The notes under the pieces: model-generated
Told to the model about the DNA's origin: nothing
The model's database searches: none
What the model saw: only the letters and a program-made list of their open reading frames with translations
DNA from: Kocuria sp.
GTDB lineage: Bacteria; Actinomycetota; Actinomycetes; Actinomycetales; Micrococcaceae
NCBI RefSeq assembly: GCF_030538595.1
Contig: NZ_JAUNTS010000001.1
Span: forward strand, 347,317 to 411,316
Direction of reading: 5' to 3'
Length of the DNA stretch: 64,000 nt
Program-made: the position numbers and the translations under genes
In this document: positions 27,061-35,455 of the stretch, in pieces
Position numbering within the stretch: the first letter of the stretch is position 1
Layout of the letters: each line of letters begins with the position of its first letter

Positions 27061-27518
27061 AGTCTGGCAGGCCGGGGTTCTCCGCATATGAGCTCGGGCT
27101 CTTTGTATAGAGGCTTGGGCTCTTTGCATTGGGGACCGGGCTTCACTGCATTAAGGGCCGGGGGCTGTCTGCAAAGAGCCTGGGGTCGGCGTCGGGGCTG
27201 TGGCGCTGCTGGAGGTCCGCTGTCAAGGACACACTGGTTGAGTGTGGTTGCGGAACTCTGGTGGGGGCGCAGTGGCGGAGGGGCCCACTGTCGAGCTCGC
27301 AGATTGTGGGCAGTGCCAGTGGGGGAATCAAAACAGTAATCGGTGGCTGCGGCCCAGGCTGGGCACGGTCGAGGTCGCATGTGCCAGTGCCAGTGCCAGT
27401 TTAAGCAGCGCGTGCTGGCTGCATCGCTTGATCACGTTTTGGTGACTTTGATGGTGAATGTGACGTTTGGTTGTCATTTAACCCTTGTGTTGTCTGACCC
27501 CCTTGGAAGACTTGATTC
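27061..27518. other. 458-bp gap upstream of the HNH gene
   Basis: Degenerate ~22-bp units sharing GGGCTCTTTG occupy about 27092-27180. A pyrimidine/AT-richer patch near 27400-27510 may hold the promoter of the HNH gene. No gene or RNA is recognised. Confidence 0.55.
27092..27180. repeat. Degenerate ~22-bp units before the HNH gene
   Basis: The two best units share GGGCTCTTTG(T/C)AT and are followed by weaker copies with GGGCTTCACTGCATT and GGGCTGTCTGCAAAG. Confidence 0.55.
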
Positions 27519-29975
27519 ATGGCACCGAACAAAGGCCACCAGGAGGACGACTCCACAGGCCAGCTCCCACTTCCACCGCTGACACCGGCGCAGCCGGACG
27601 CAGCGGCCAGGGGCGTGGTCGGAGAGCACAACCGTGCAGAGACGAACAACACCAACGCCGTTCTTGATACCGGCCGTGCAGGTCTGGATGCCAGTTGTGC
27701 GGGACCTGCTAGTGGCTGTGCGGATCTTGATGGCCGTTGCACAGATCATGACGGCTGCTCCTCGGGCTCTGACAGCAGTTGCGGACGTCTAGATAGCAGC
27801 CGCGTAGGAGGCGCTGCACCTGCCCAACCGTGCAGCGCATCAAATCTCCCCGCACCAAGCACCGCCCCGGGTTTCGCCCCCGGCGGCATGGCAGACACTC
27901 TAGGGACCACACATCAGCGCGCGCCCCATGCCCCATCAGGCACTCCTTCAGATACTCCCGAACTAGCTTCTGTTCTGGAATCACCGGAGACCACAGCATT
28001 TCGGCGCCGCCATTTTTCAGCAGCGGATGTTGAGCCGGAAGACCTGAGAGAACAGGCGGCCTCCCTGGTCACCGGGATGCAGATGGACGTCTCCGCAGAG
28101 GCTGCTGCTCGGGGACGAATCCTGCGTCAAGCGGCCGACCTACATCTGATCACGCTGCGGGCAACTTTCCGTGAGGCTCAGGAGCAGCGGGAAGTTCTTC
28201 AACGGCGCCCCGGTGGCACATCTCCCCGAGATGTGGACTCGGCAACGCTCACAGAAATCCAACGTTGGGCTCAGGAGGACGCCCGCAGCATGGTGGTCGG
28301 TGAACTTGAATTGGCTCTCAAACTCCCCCGCGGGTCCGCTATGGAACTCTTGCGGCAAGCCCTGGTCCTGACCCAGCACCTGCCCCATGTCTTGGAACAG
28401 TTGGAGGCAGGTCAGTTGCTGTGGGATCAGGTGAAGGTGATCCTCAATCAGTGGTCGTCACTGACTGAAACCCACTTTCCGGACTGCACCCATCATCTGT
28501 CTGCTCTGAACACGTCGCAGACGCTGGCGGGCACTGAAGTTGGTGATCTGTGCGACGTCGCCCCAGACGCCGATCCACCGGAGACCCCCGGAACGGCTCC
28601 AGTGGATGAGTCTGCTGAGGCAGATGCCAACAACACCGGGCACCACCTCACTGGTGCAACGTCATCCGCATCAGCACTTGAGCCGCCACCGGCGCCTCTG
28701 GGCCGATTCCAAGCGGCTGGGGAACGTCTGGTGGTGGACATGATGGAGCGTGCCCAGCAGTGCGGGGCAGCCAAACTGAATGCTTACGGGCATCGTCGTC
28801 GTCATGCCATGGGTGCACCGGCTCAGGCACGGGCGCACCAGAATGCCAAGCGGCACCGGGGCGTCTGGGTGGAACCGGAGGACGATGGTATGGCCCACCT
28901 GCATGCCATCTTGGATGCAGCCACAGCCCTTGCCGCCTGTGACCGCATTGATCGGTTGGCCCAGAACCTCAACGATTCCCCCGGTAGCGCGACTGCCACC
29001 TCTGATGACCACCAGGCCAATGCACCTAAAGGCGCATATGAAGAAGACACCCGCAGTGGTGAGCCAGTGCGTCGTGGGATCGGGGAACGCCGGGCAGATG
29101 TCTTGGCCGACCTCCTGTTGGAGGCCGAACCGTCGCAGAAATCAGAACTGCCGCGTGGCATTCGGGGTCAGGTTTCCGTGATTGTTCCGGTGGAGCACTT
29201 GGTGGCAGCTGATCCCACGCTCGTCAAAGACAACAAAGGGTCGGCTCCCGGACCGGCTCGGCGGGTTCCCGCCACGGATGCGGACACTGCCGCGCGGTCT
29301 GAAGGTAAATCGTGGCAAGCCGAATCGCCCGAGTTGATTGGATACGGGCCTATTTCACCGCTGACGGCTGTGGAGTTGGCCTCCGGAAGTGCATCCTGGA
29401 AGCGGTTGTTGCTGGACCCCGGCACCGGGGAGATCACCCAGTTCGGGAGACAGTCCTACAAAGTTCCCGCTGGTCTACGACGTCAACTGCAGATACGGGA
29501 TGCCACCTGTCGTTTCCCGGGTTGCCGCCGCGCGGCTGAGCGGTGCGATGTTGACCATGCTCTCGCCTGGGAGGACGGTGGCACCACGGACGCTGAGAAC
29601 CTGGCACATCTGTGCCGTGCGCACCATCTGCTCAAACACCAAAACGGTCCATTCGGCTCGTGGCACGTCACGCCACAGCACGTTTTGCCCCAGGAATCAT
29701 GGGGAACGTCTGCGCCAGATAACCACAGTTCGCCCACGAACAATGTCGGGTCAGCCATGCCCAGCCCTGGCAATGACGGCAGCCCTGCCAACGGTGCCAA
29801 CGGTGCCAACGGCATTATGTTCACATCGCCGTTGGGTACAACACGGCACAGCAGCGTGGAACATTCGCTGTTCGCCACCAGCGACTCGGCAACCAGCGGC
29901 ATCGACAACGCCAGTGGGAACTCAGAAGCCGCTACAACACACGATGTCTTTCCCGAGGACCCACCCCCGTTTTAG
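27519..29975 (+). CDS. 13E12-repeat / DUF222 protein with C-terminal HNH nuclease domain
   Basis: The 818-residue protein has the DUF222 region (about residues 160-560) and an HNH domain near residues 660-715. In the HNH domain, CRFPGCRRAAERCDVDHALAWEDGGTTDAENLAHLC continues with RAHHLLKH, so the zinc cysteines and catalytic histidines are present. Residues 52-97 are a 7-residue repeat with a cysteine in most units. The middle (~330-390) and the C-terminal 100 residues are low complexity. The family is abundant in actinobacteria and probably mobile, with unknown targets. It is flanked by repeat arrays. Confidence 0.85.
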   Translation: MAPNKGHQEDDSTGQLPLPPLTPAQPDAAARGVVGEHNRAETNNTNAVLDTGRAGLDASCAGPASGCADLDGRCTDHDGCSSGSDSSCGRLDSSRVGGAAPAQPCSASNLPAPSTAPGFAPGGMADTLGTTHQRAPHAPSGTPSDTPELASVLESPETTAFRRRHFSAADVEPEDLREQAASLVTGMQMDVSAEAAARGRILRQAADLHLITLRATFREAQEQREVLQRRPGGTSPRDVDSATLTEIQRWAQEDARSMVVGELELALKLPRGSAMELLRQALVLTQHLPHVLEQLEAGQLLWDQVKVILNQWSSLTETHFPDCTHHLSALNTSQTLAGTEVGDLCDVAPDADPPETPGTAPVDESAEADANNTGHHLTGATSSASALEPPPAPLGRFQAAGERLVVDMMERAQQCGAAKLNAYGHRRRHAMGAPAQARAHQNAKRHRGVWVEPEDDGMAHLHAILDAATALAACDRIDRLAQNLNDSPGSATATSDDHQANAPKGAYEEDTRSGEPVRRGIGERRADVLADLLLEAEPSQKSELPRGIRGQVSVIVPVEHLVAADPTLVKDNKGSAPGPARRVPATDADTAARSEGKSWQAESPELIGYGPISPLTAVELASGSASWKRLLLDPGTGEITQFGRQSYKVPAGLRRQLQIRDATCRFPGCRRAAERCDVDHALAWEDGGTTDAENLAHLCRAHHLLKHQNGPFGSWHVTPQHVLPQESWGTSAPDNHSSPTNNVGSAMPSPGNDGSPANGANGANGIMFTSPLGTTRHSSVEHSLFATSDSATSGIDNASGNSEAATTHDVFPEDPPPF
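27672..27809 (+). repeat. 21-bp in-frame repeats in the HNH gene
   Basis: Six to seven units encode heptapeptides such as GRAGLDA, SCAGPAS, GCADLDG, RCTDHDG and SCGRLDS. The DNA units are degenerate. Confidence 0.7.
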
Positions 29976-29980
29976 GGATT

Positions 29981-29997
29981 TGCCCCCTACCGGGGCA
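29981..29997 (+). terminator. Small hairpin after the HNH gene
   Basis: TGCCCC at 29981-29986 pairs with GGGGCA at 29992-29997 around CTACC, shortly after the stop codon. Confidence 0.4.
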
Positions 29998-30208
29998 GGG
30001 CTTCTGCCCACGCCTATTGGGACATGACCCCGCCCATGACGTGCACGAGTTTTGGCCAGAACTGCTCCAGTACCTCGGCCGACTCGTGATTGGCTTCGCC
30101 CGATTCAGGATTCGCACAGCATTGAGCCCAAAACGCAGGCAGTTGGCGGAACCGCCACCATCACCCGGTGTGGGAACGCTCCGGCAGAACGGGCGTGGGA
30201 TCGGCTGC

Positions 30209-30640
30209 CCAGAACCACATGGCATCACCCGAGACAGCATCAAACTCACGGACCCGTTGCGGGTCAGCCTCACAGATCCCTTATGGGCCAACTCAACAGA
30301 ACCACATGGCATGACCCCCGAGACAGCATCACGACCACAGACCCACTGCGAATCAGCCCAACAAAACCAAGTGGCGTAACGCCAGGACGTTTCATCAAAT
30401 TCACGACCCCGCTGTGGGTCAGCCTCACAGAACCACGTGGCATGACCCCCGAGACGGGATCACCCGGGACAGCATTACCCCACGCCCTCCCCGCGAGCCA
30501 GCTCAACAGAACCCCCGGTACGCCCCCTGGGGAATAACACCCGACAGAACCAGGGTGGGATGACCTCTACAGATCAGACTCGCATGATCCCGGGAAACGT
30601 GCCCGGAGAACGTCACTCCGCAGAACCCGTAATGATCCGG
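30209..30640. repeat. Diverged repeat array between the HNH gene and menB
   Basis: A motif like ACAGAACCACATGGCATGAC recurs near 30209, 30271, 30295, 30360, 30426, 30505, 30543 and 30620. A second, longer motif beginning CATCAAA(C/T)TCACG and ending GGGTCAGCCTCA occurs near 30239, 30328 and 30394. The spacing is irregular. Confidence 0.7.
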
Positions 30641-30658
30641 CCACGTAGGATCGTGCTC

Positions 30659-31657
30659 GTGACTGATGCAGCCCAAAACTCCTCGCAGCCCACCGGTGTT
30701 TCCGCTGGAACCACTCTCCCCCACCAGGTCTCTCAGACCTTCGATCCCACCCAGTGGCATGAGGTGGACGGCTTTCAGAACCTTGCAGACATCACCTATC
30801 ACCGCGCCGTCGAACGCGATGACGCAGGCAGGATCACCAAGGACTTGCCCTGGGTACGCATCGCCTTCGACCGCCCGGAAGTCCGCAACGCCTTCCGCCC
30901 CGGCACGGTGGATGAGCTCTACCGCACCCTGGATCACGCTCGAATGTCCTCAGACGTGGGCGCCGTTCTGTTGACCGGCAACGGGCCATCCGAGAAGGAC
31001 GGTGGCTGGGCCTTCTGCTCGGGCGGCGACCAGCGCATTCGCGGCCGCGACGGCTACCACTACGCCGATGGCGAGACCGCCGAGTCCATTGACCCCGCCC
31101 GGGCCGGTCGCCTCCACATCCTGGAGGTCCAGCGCCTGATCCGCACCATGCCCAAACCCGTGATCGCCATGGTCAACGGCTGGGCGGCCGGTGGCGGGCA
31201 CTCGCTGCACGTGGTCTGCGACCTCACCATTGCCTCCCGCGAACACGGCAAGTTCAAGCAGACAGACGCCACCGTCGGTTCTTTCGACGCCGGATACGGC
31301 TCAGCACTCCTGGCCCGTCAAGTGGGACAAAAGTTCGCCCGCGAAATCTTCTTCCTGGCCCGCGAGTACAGCGCCGAGGACATGCTCCGCATGGGCGCCG
31401 TCAACGAGGTGGCCGATCACGCCAACCTGGAAAACCTGGGGATCGAATGGGCCAAGATGATCTGCCGTCAATCCCCCCAAGCCATCCGCATGCTCAAATA
31501 CGCTTTCAACCTTCCCGACGACGGCATGGTCGGCCAACAAGTCTTTGCCGGCGAGGCCACCCGCATGGGCTACATGACCGATGAAGCCGTGGAAGGCCGC
31601 GATGCCTTCCTGGGTAAACGCGACCCTGACTGGTCCAACTTCCCCTACTACTTCTGA
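30659..31657 (+). CDS. menB: 1,4-Dihydroxy-2-naphthoyl-CoA synthase
   Basis: This crotonase-fold enzyme cyclises o-succinylbenzoyl-CoA. Typical segments are RIAFDRPEVRNAFRP, FCSGGDQRIRGRDGYHYAD, MVNGWAAGGGHSLHVVCDLTIAS, and SFDAGYGSALLARQVGQKFAREIFFLAREY with the GQKFAREI box. The start is the GTG at 30659, with AGGA eight bases before it, giving 332 residues. The open frame to 30560 runs into repeats. It heads the menB-menE-menA cluster. Confidence 0.94.
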   Translation: MTDAAQNSSQPTGVSAGTTLPHQVSQTFDPTQWHEVDGFQNLADITYHRAVERDDAGRITKDLPWVRIAFDRPEVRNAFRPGTVDELYRTLDHARMSSDVGAVLLTGNGPSEKDGGWAFCSGGDQRIRGRDGYHYADGETAESIDPARAGRLHILEVQRLIRTMPKPVIAMVNGWAAGGGHSLHVVCDLTIASREHGKFKQTDATVGSFDAGYGSALLARQVGQKFAREIFFLAREYSAEDMLRMGAVNEVADHANLENLGIEWAKMICRQSPQAIRMLKYAFNLPDDGMVGQQVFAGEATRMGYMTDEAVEGRDAFLGKRDPDWSNFPYYF

Positions 31658-31733
31658 GCCAGCGCCAGTTCGCAGTGAGCGCCACCAATTTCGAGCCCAC
31701 CACAACCAGCCCACACACACCCGAGCAGCATCC

Positions 31734-33131
31734 GTGAACCTCGACACCCCCCACACCTCCGCTCTCCCGCGGGACACAGTCATTTTGGACGGCCCCGAGT
31801 CAGTCACCCGCGCCGGTGGTGTGACCGGTCTACTCTCGGCCTTCCAGGAGGTCTTGCAGAGGGAGGGGCCGGCGGTCGTCGTCGCAACTTCAGGTAGCAC
31901 CGGGCGACCCAAACGGACCGTGCTGAGCACCCACGCCCTGAAATCCTCTGCACAAGCCACCGCCGAGCACCTGGCCGCCATGCTCCGGCACACCCACCAT
32001 CAGCCGGACCATCAGCTGAGCAGTCAGCCCAGTCACAATCCCGACCAGCGTCACAGCCAAGTCCCAGAACTCAGCCACGGCCAGCAGCTCAGTCAGGCCC
32101 AGCCCCCCAGTCCCGACCAGCAGCTCGGCCACGGCCAGTGGCTGCTGTGCCTCCCCCCGTTTTATGTGGCCGGCGTACAGGTGCTGATCCGCTCGGTCAT
32201 CGCCCGCACCACCCCCGTGGTTCTGCCGGACGGCCCCTTCACCGCGCAGAACTTTGTGACGGCAGCCGCCCGCATGACCCACCCCCAACGGTTCGTCTCC
32301 CTGGTCCCCACCCAACTCCAACGCCTGGTGGACGCCGCCCCAAACCCCACAGTCCGCCATACACTGCGCTCGTTCACCGCGATCCTGCTGGGCGGATCAG
32401 CCGCCACACCCCACCTCCTGGAGGCTGCACACGCCCTGGGTGCCAACGTGATCACCACGTACGGCATGTCGGAAACGGCCGGCGGCTGCGTTTACGACGA
32501 CCTCCCTCTCCCCGGCGTGTCCATTCACCTGGAACACACCGCCGACGACGACGCCACCTCCCCCGGGCGGATCTGGCTGGGTGGCCCCATGGTCACGGAT
32601 GGCTACCTGGACGACCCCGCTCAGACGCACCGTTATGTCTTCGATCGTCTGCCGGATGGCGTCACCTCACCTTCCATGACCCCAACTGCACCACTCGACC
32701 CCGCGACCCGTTGGTACCGCACCGATGATCTGGGCGTCCTCACCACATCCCCCAGAGAATCATCCCCACGCCTGCGGGTGATCGGTCGCGCAGATGACGT
32801 GATGGTGACCGGTGGGGTCAAGGTTTCCGCCGGTGTTCTCCGCAATCTCATGGTGGCTCACCCGGGGGTGCGCGACGTCGTCGTCGTTCCGGTGGCAGAC
32901 CCCCAGTGGGGGCAGAGGATCGTGGCTGCACTGGTGCCCGCTAAAGGCACGAGCACAGGCACAGGCAGCGCAAGCCTCCAGGAGGAACTGCGCCGACTGG
33001 AATCAACCATCCGCCAAGAACTCGGTCCGGCCGCCGTCCCCAAACAATGGCTGTGGGTCCCAGAAATCCCCCTCCTACCCACCGGCAAACCGGACCGGGC
33101 AGCGGTGATGGAGCTGTTCGTGAAAGAATGA
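31734..33131 (+). CDS. menE: o-Succinylbenzoate--CoA ligase
   Basis: This AMP-forming ligase activates o-succinylbenzoate. It has the P-loop VVVATSGSTGRPKRT, LCLPPFYVAGVQVL, TYGMSETAGGCVYDD, RWYRTDDLG, GRADDVMVTGGVKV and the C-terminal lysine in LLPTGKPDR. Residues ~87-136 are a His/Gln/Pro/Ser-rich insert made by seven 21-bp repeats, inside the N-terminal domain. The GTG at 31734 is chosen (465 aa), since an upstream ATG at 31581 would overlap menB. It lies 76 bases after menB. Confidence 0.92.
   Translation: MNLDTPHTSALPRDTVILDGPESVTRAGGVTGLLSAFQEVLQREGPAVVVATSGSTGRPKRTVLSTHALKSSAQATAEHLAAMLRHTHHQPDHQLSSQPSHNPDQRHSQVPELSHGQQLSQAQPPSPDQQLGHGQWLLCLPPFYVAGVQVLIRSVIARTTPVVLPDGPFTAQNFVTAAARMTHPQRFVSLVPTQLQRLVDAAPNPTVRHTLRSFTAILLGGSAATPHLLEAAHALGANVITTYGMSETAGGCVYDDLPLPGVSIHLEHTADDDATSPGRIWLGGPMVTDGYLDDPAQTHRYVFDRLPDGVTSPSMTPTAPLDPATRWYRTDDLGVLTTSPRESSPRLRVIGRADDVMVTGGVKVSAGVLRNLMVAHPGVRDVVVVPVADPQWGQRIVAALVPAKGTSTGTGSASLQEELRRLESTIRQELGPAAVPKQWLWVPEIPLLPTGKPDRAAVMELFVKE
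31995..32141 (+). repeat. Seven 21-bp tandem units inside menE
   Basis: Seven consecutive 21-base units, rich in CAG and CAC, encode heptapeptides such as LSSQPSH, NPDQRHS and QVPELSH. The frame is kept throughout. Confidence 0.8.
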
Positions 33132-33237
33132 CCCGGTCCCTGCGGCGCAGATCAGCACTGCGGCGCGCCGGGGCTGCGGACCCGCCGGTCACACGGCGCG
33201 CACCCCGGTCTGCACCCTCACATCAGGAAGGTTGTCC

Positions 33238-34119
33238 GTGGCAACTGCCGCCCAGTGGATCGAAGGCGCACGGCTGCGCACACTACCCATGGCACTGGCG
33301 CCGATCATCGCCGGAACTGCGGCCGCTCAATCCATGTGGAGCGCCAACCTCAGCCTGGCCTTTCTGGCCTTCCTGGTGGCGCTGTTCCTGCAAGTGGGCG
33401 TGAACTATGCCAATGACTACTCGGATGGCATCAAAGGCACCGACGACAACCGCGTAGGCCCCCTACGTCTGGTCGGCTCAAAAGCCGCCACCCCCAAGCA
33501 GGTGCTCTACGCAGCACTGGGCTGCTTCCTCGCCGCGGCCGTGGCCGGGCTGGTCTTGATCGTGCTCTCACGGCAGTGGTGGTTCATTGTCATCGGCATC
33601 TCGGCAGTGTTCGCGGCCTGGGGCTACACCGGCGGCAAGCGCCCGTACGGTTACCGCGGATGGGGAGACATTGCCGTTTTTGTCTATTTCGGCTTGGTGG
33701 CCGTACTGGGAACCACCATCACCCAGGCGGGCAAGCTCAACCTGGATGCCTGGATTGCCGCCATCGCCACCGGCCTCTTTGCCTGTGCGCTGCTCATGGT
33801 CAACAACATTCGGGACATCCCCGGAGACCGTGAAGTGGGCAAACGCACCCTGGCGGTCCGCCTCGGCAATCACCACGCACGCGTGGTATTTGCCGCCGAA
33901 CTGGGCCTGGCATTTGCCCTACATCTGTTCCTGTTGCCCTTCAACCTGTGGATGCTGCTGGTCTTCCTGGCGGTGCCTCTGGCTGTGATCGCCACCCGCA
34001 CCGTACTGTTCAGCAACCAACGTCAAGCCCTCATCCCGGTGCTCAAACTCTGCGGGATTCTGAACTTGATCTGGTCACTGCTCTTCTTGGCCGCCGTACT
34101 ACTGCGCCAGTGGGTCTGA
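33238..34119 (+). CDS. menA: 1,4-Dihydroxy-2-naphthoate polyprenyltransferase
   Basis: This UbiA-family membrane enzyme attaches the polyprenyl chain to DHNA. The first Asp-rich motif is NYANDYSDGIKGTDDNR and the second is NNIRDIPGDREVGKRTL, both facing the cytoplasm in this family. Eight or nine membrane segments are visible. GGAAGG before the GTG at 33238 fixes the start (293 aa). It follows menE by 106 bases and completes the cluster. Confidence 0.94.
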   Translation: MATAAQWIEGARLRTLPMALAPIIAGTAAAQSMWSANLSLAFLAFLVALFLQVGVNYANDYSDGIKGTDDNRVGPLRLVGSKAATPKQVLYAALGCFLAAAVAGLVLIVLSRQWWFIVIGISAVFAAWGYTGGKRPYGYRGWGDIAVFVYFGLVAVLGTTITQAGKLNLDAWIAAIATGLFACALLMVNNIRDIPGDREVGKRTLAVRLGNHHARVVFAAELGLAFALHLFLLPFNLWMLLVFLAVPLAVIATRTVLFSNQRQALIPVLKLCGILNLIWSLLFLAAVLLRQWV

Positions 34120-34391
34120 CCGGCAAAAGCGGTCAGTCTGTGGTCAGCTGTCCAATAGGCGCTCGGCACCCTGCTGGAACCACCTGATCAACGACGTCGC
34201 TGCCTCGCCTGATCGTCAGCGTCTCCCCCATTGATCCGGGCCGGTCTGCGGCTGAGTCTGTATTCGTGTCTGCGCTGTCCGCAGTCCCAGCAGACTCCGC
34301 ATCCCCTGTGGCGTCCGTAATCCTGGTCGTATCCGTGGAGCGCGCAGCGCTCACAGAGCCGATGGCGTCCGTATGGCCTACAGCGTCCGTG
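34120..34391 (-). other. Coding-like DNA downstream of the DUF4229 gene, out of frame
   Basis: On the minus strand, one frame over from the DUF4229 gene, the DNA encodes a further Asp/Thr/Ser-rich tail (TGDTDAVGHTDAIG and TTRITDATGDAESAG). It continues the composition of the gene's own tail. A frameshift in the gene is the likely cause. Confidence 0.5.
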
Positions 34392-34751
34392 TCACCGGTC
34401 GTGTGTGGAGCCCACGCCTCCCGCGCCGCCGGTGGTCTCCGCATCCTCGGCAACCTCCGCAGTCCCCGTGGTCTCCGTATCGCCGGTGGCATCCACGTAG
34501 GAGTCCTCCGCCTCTGCATCCTCATCCGCCAAGGTGTCCTTGCGGATTTTGGGCGACCGCGAAATCCATCGGCCCAGATCTTGCCTGGCCCCCACGTGGA
34601 GCTTGGGGAAGAAGATGTAGCACACCGCAAAGGCGATGATGATTGCAGCCAAGCCAGCGAACAGGATGCCCAAGCGGAGGTAGAGGCCCGCCACAAAAAC
34701 AACGATCAACAAGCCCAAGCGCAACGCGGAGTACTTCAGAAAATTCACCAC
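34392..34751 (-). CDS. DUF4229 small membrane protein
   Basis: The 119-residue protein has two membrane segments (residues ~8-25 and ~27-47), then FFPKLHVGARQDLGRWI and an acidic, Thr-rich tail. DUF4229 proteins commonly sit beside menA in actinobacteria, as here, but their function is unknown. The C-terminus may be shortened by a frameshift near 34395-34430, because the neighbouring frame continues the same kind of tail for about 85 codons. Confidence 0.82.
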   Translation of the reverse strand: MVNFLKYSALRLGLLIVVFVAGLYLRLGILFAGLAAIIIAFAVCYIFFPKLHVGARQDLGRWISRSPKIRKDTLADEDAEAEDSYVDATGDTETTGTAEVAEDAETTGGAGGVGSTHDR

Positions 34752-34824
34752 ATCAGTCTAATGCCGTTGCCTGATGATCCCCCGAGTAGGCGAGTGCGCA
34801 AGCCGGTCAGCACAACCCATCCCG

Positions 34825-35316
34825 CTAGTGGCCGGCCGAAGCCTGCAGGGGCCACCGATCCTCCCAAGCTCCGGGTTCTTGGGTCCATTGCGCCACCTGA
34901 TCGGGGAAGTGACCGGTCAAAACGTCTTCCAGGGTGACCTCATCCAACACGCTGCGCAGAGCGGCGCGCACAGCCACCCACACCACCGGCAGATGGGTAG
35001 CAGCTCCTGCGTACTCGGTGTCGGACGGGCGCATCCCACGGACCCCGGTCAACGGGCCATCCACCGTGCGAATCACGGCCCCAATGGTCATTTCATCAGC
35101 GGGTGCAGCCAACCGGTAACCACCGGCAGCCCCACGTTTGCTGACCACCAGACCGCCTCGACGCAGTTGCCCCATCACCACTTCCAAAAACTTGGCCGGC
35201 AGCTCTTGCCGCTGCGCCAAGGTGGCCACCGGCAGCGCCTCTACGCCACCGGCGTGGGCTTCCGCAAGCATGAGCAGAGCCCGAATGGCGTATTCGGAGC
35301 GCGCTGAGATCTCCAT
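34825..35316 (-). CDS. Rrf2-family transcriptional regulator without cysteines
   Basis: The 163-residue protein has the Rrf2 winged helix (ISARSEYAIRALLMLA, ELPAKFLEVVMGQLRRGGLVVSKRGAAGGYRLA) and the dimerisation helix. It contains no cysteine at all, so it cannot hold the Fe-S cluster of IscR or NsrR. It therefore resembles CymR-type members, which control cysteine and sulfur genes. It is divergent from a TauE/SafE permease, a plausible target. Confidence 0.88.
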   Translation of the reverse strand: MEISARSEYAIRALLMLAEAHAGGVEALPVATLAQRQELPAKFLEVVMGQLRRGGLVVSKRGAAGGYRLAAPADEMTIGAVIRTVDGPLTGVRGMRPSDTEYAGAATHLPVVWVAVRAALRSVLDEVTLEDVLTGHFPDQVAQWTQEPGAWEDRWPLQASAGH

Positions 35317-35381
35317 ATGACGATTGTTTCACGATCTTTGACCCAGCCTCCCACCACTGGTTAGCTCCTCTTGTCCTAAAC

Positions 35382-35407
35382 CCCACACCTTTGATGGGAA
35401 TTGTGGG
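35382..35407. promoter_or_regulatory. Candidate operator between the Rrf2 gene and the TauE/SafE permease
   Basis: CCCACA at 35382-35387 and TGTGGG at 35402-35407 form an inverted repeat with a 14-base spacer. It lies ~50 bases before the permease start. A direct repeat (GATGGGAAT, TGTGGGAAA) overlaps it. Confidence 0.35.
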
Positions 35408-35455
35408 AAATGCTCTGTTCCGGCTACAGCCGGAGAATCCGTGAGGAGGTGCCCG

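Larger units (their letters stand above)
29976..30658. other. 683-bp gap between the HNH gene and menB, filled with repeats
   Basis: A small hairpin (TGCCCC and GGGGCA, 29981-29997) can end the HNH transcript. From about 30209 to 30640 the DNA consists of diverged repeats. Open frames here have repeat-derived composition and I do not accept them as genes. AGGA at 30647-30650 is the menB ribosome-binding sequence. Confidence 0.65.

Noticed and set aside
27030..27380. A 116-codon minus-strand frame before the HNH gene
   Set aside because: It is Pro/Arg-rich, built from the local ~22-bp repeat, and overlaps the hrpB start.
30209..30640. Possible CRISPR or gene in the HNH-menB gap
   Set aside because: Spacing is irregular, repeats are diverged, and open frames have repeat-driven composition without start signals.
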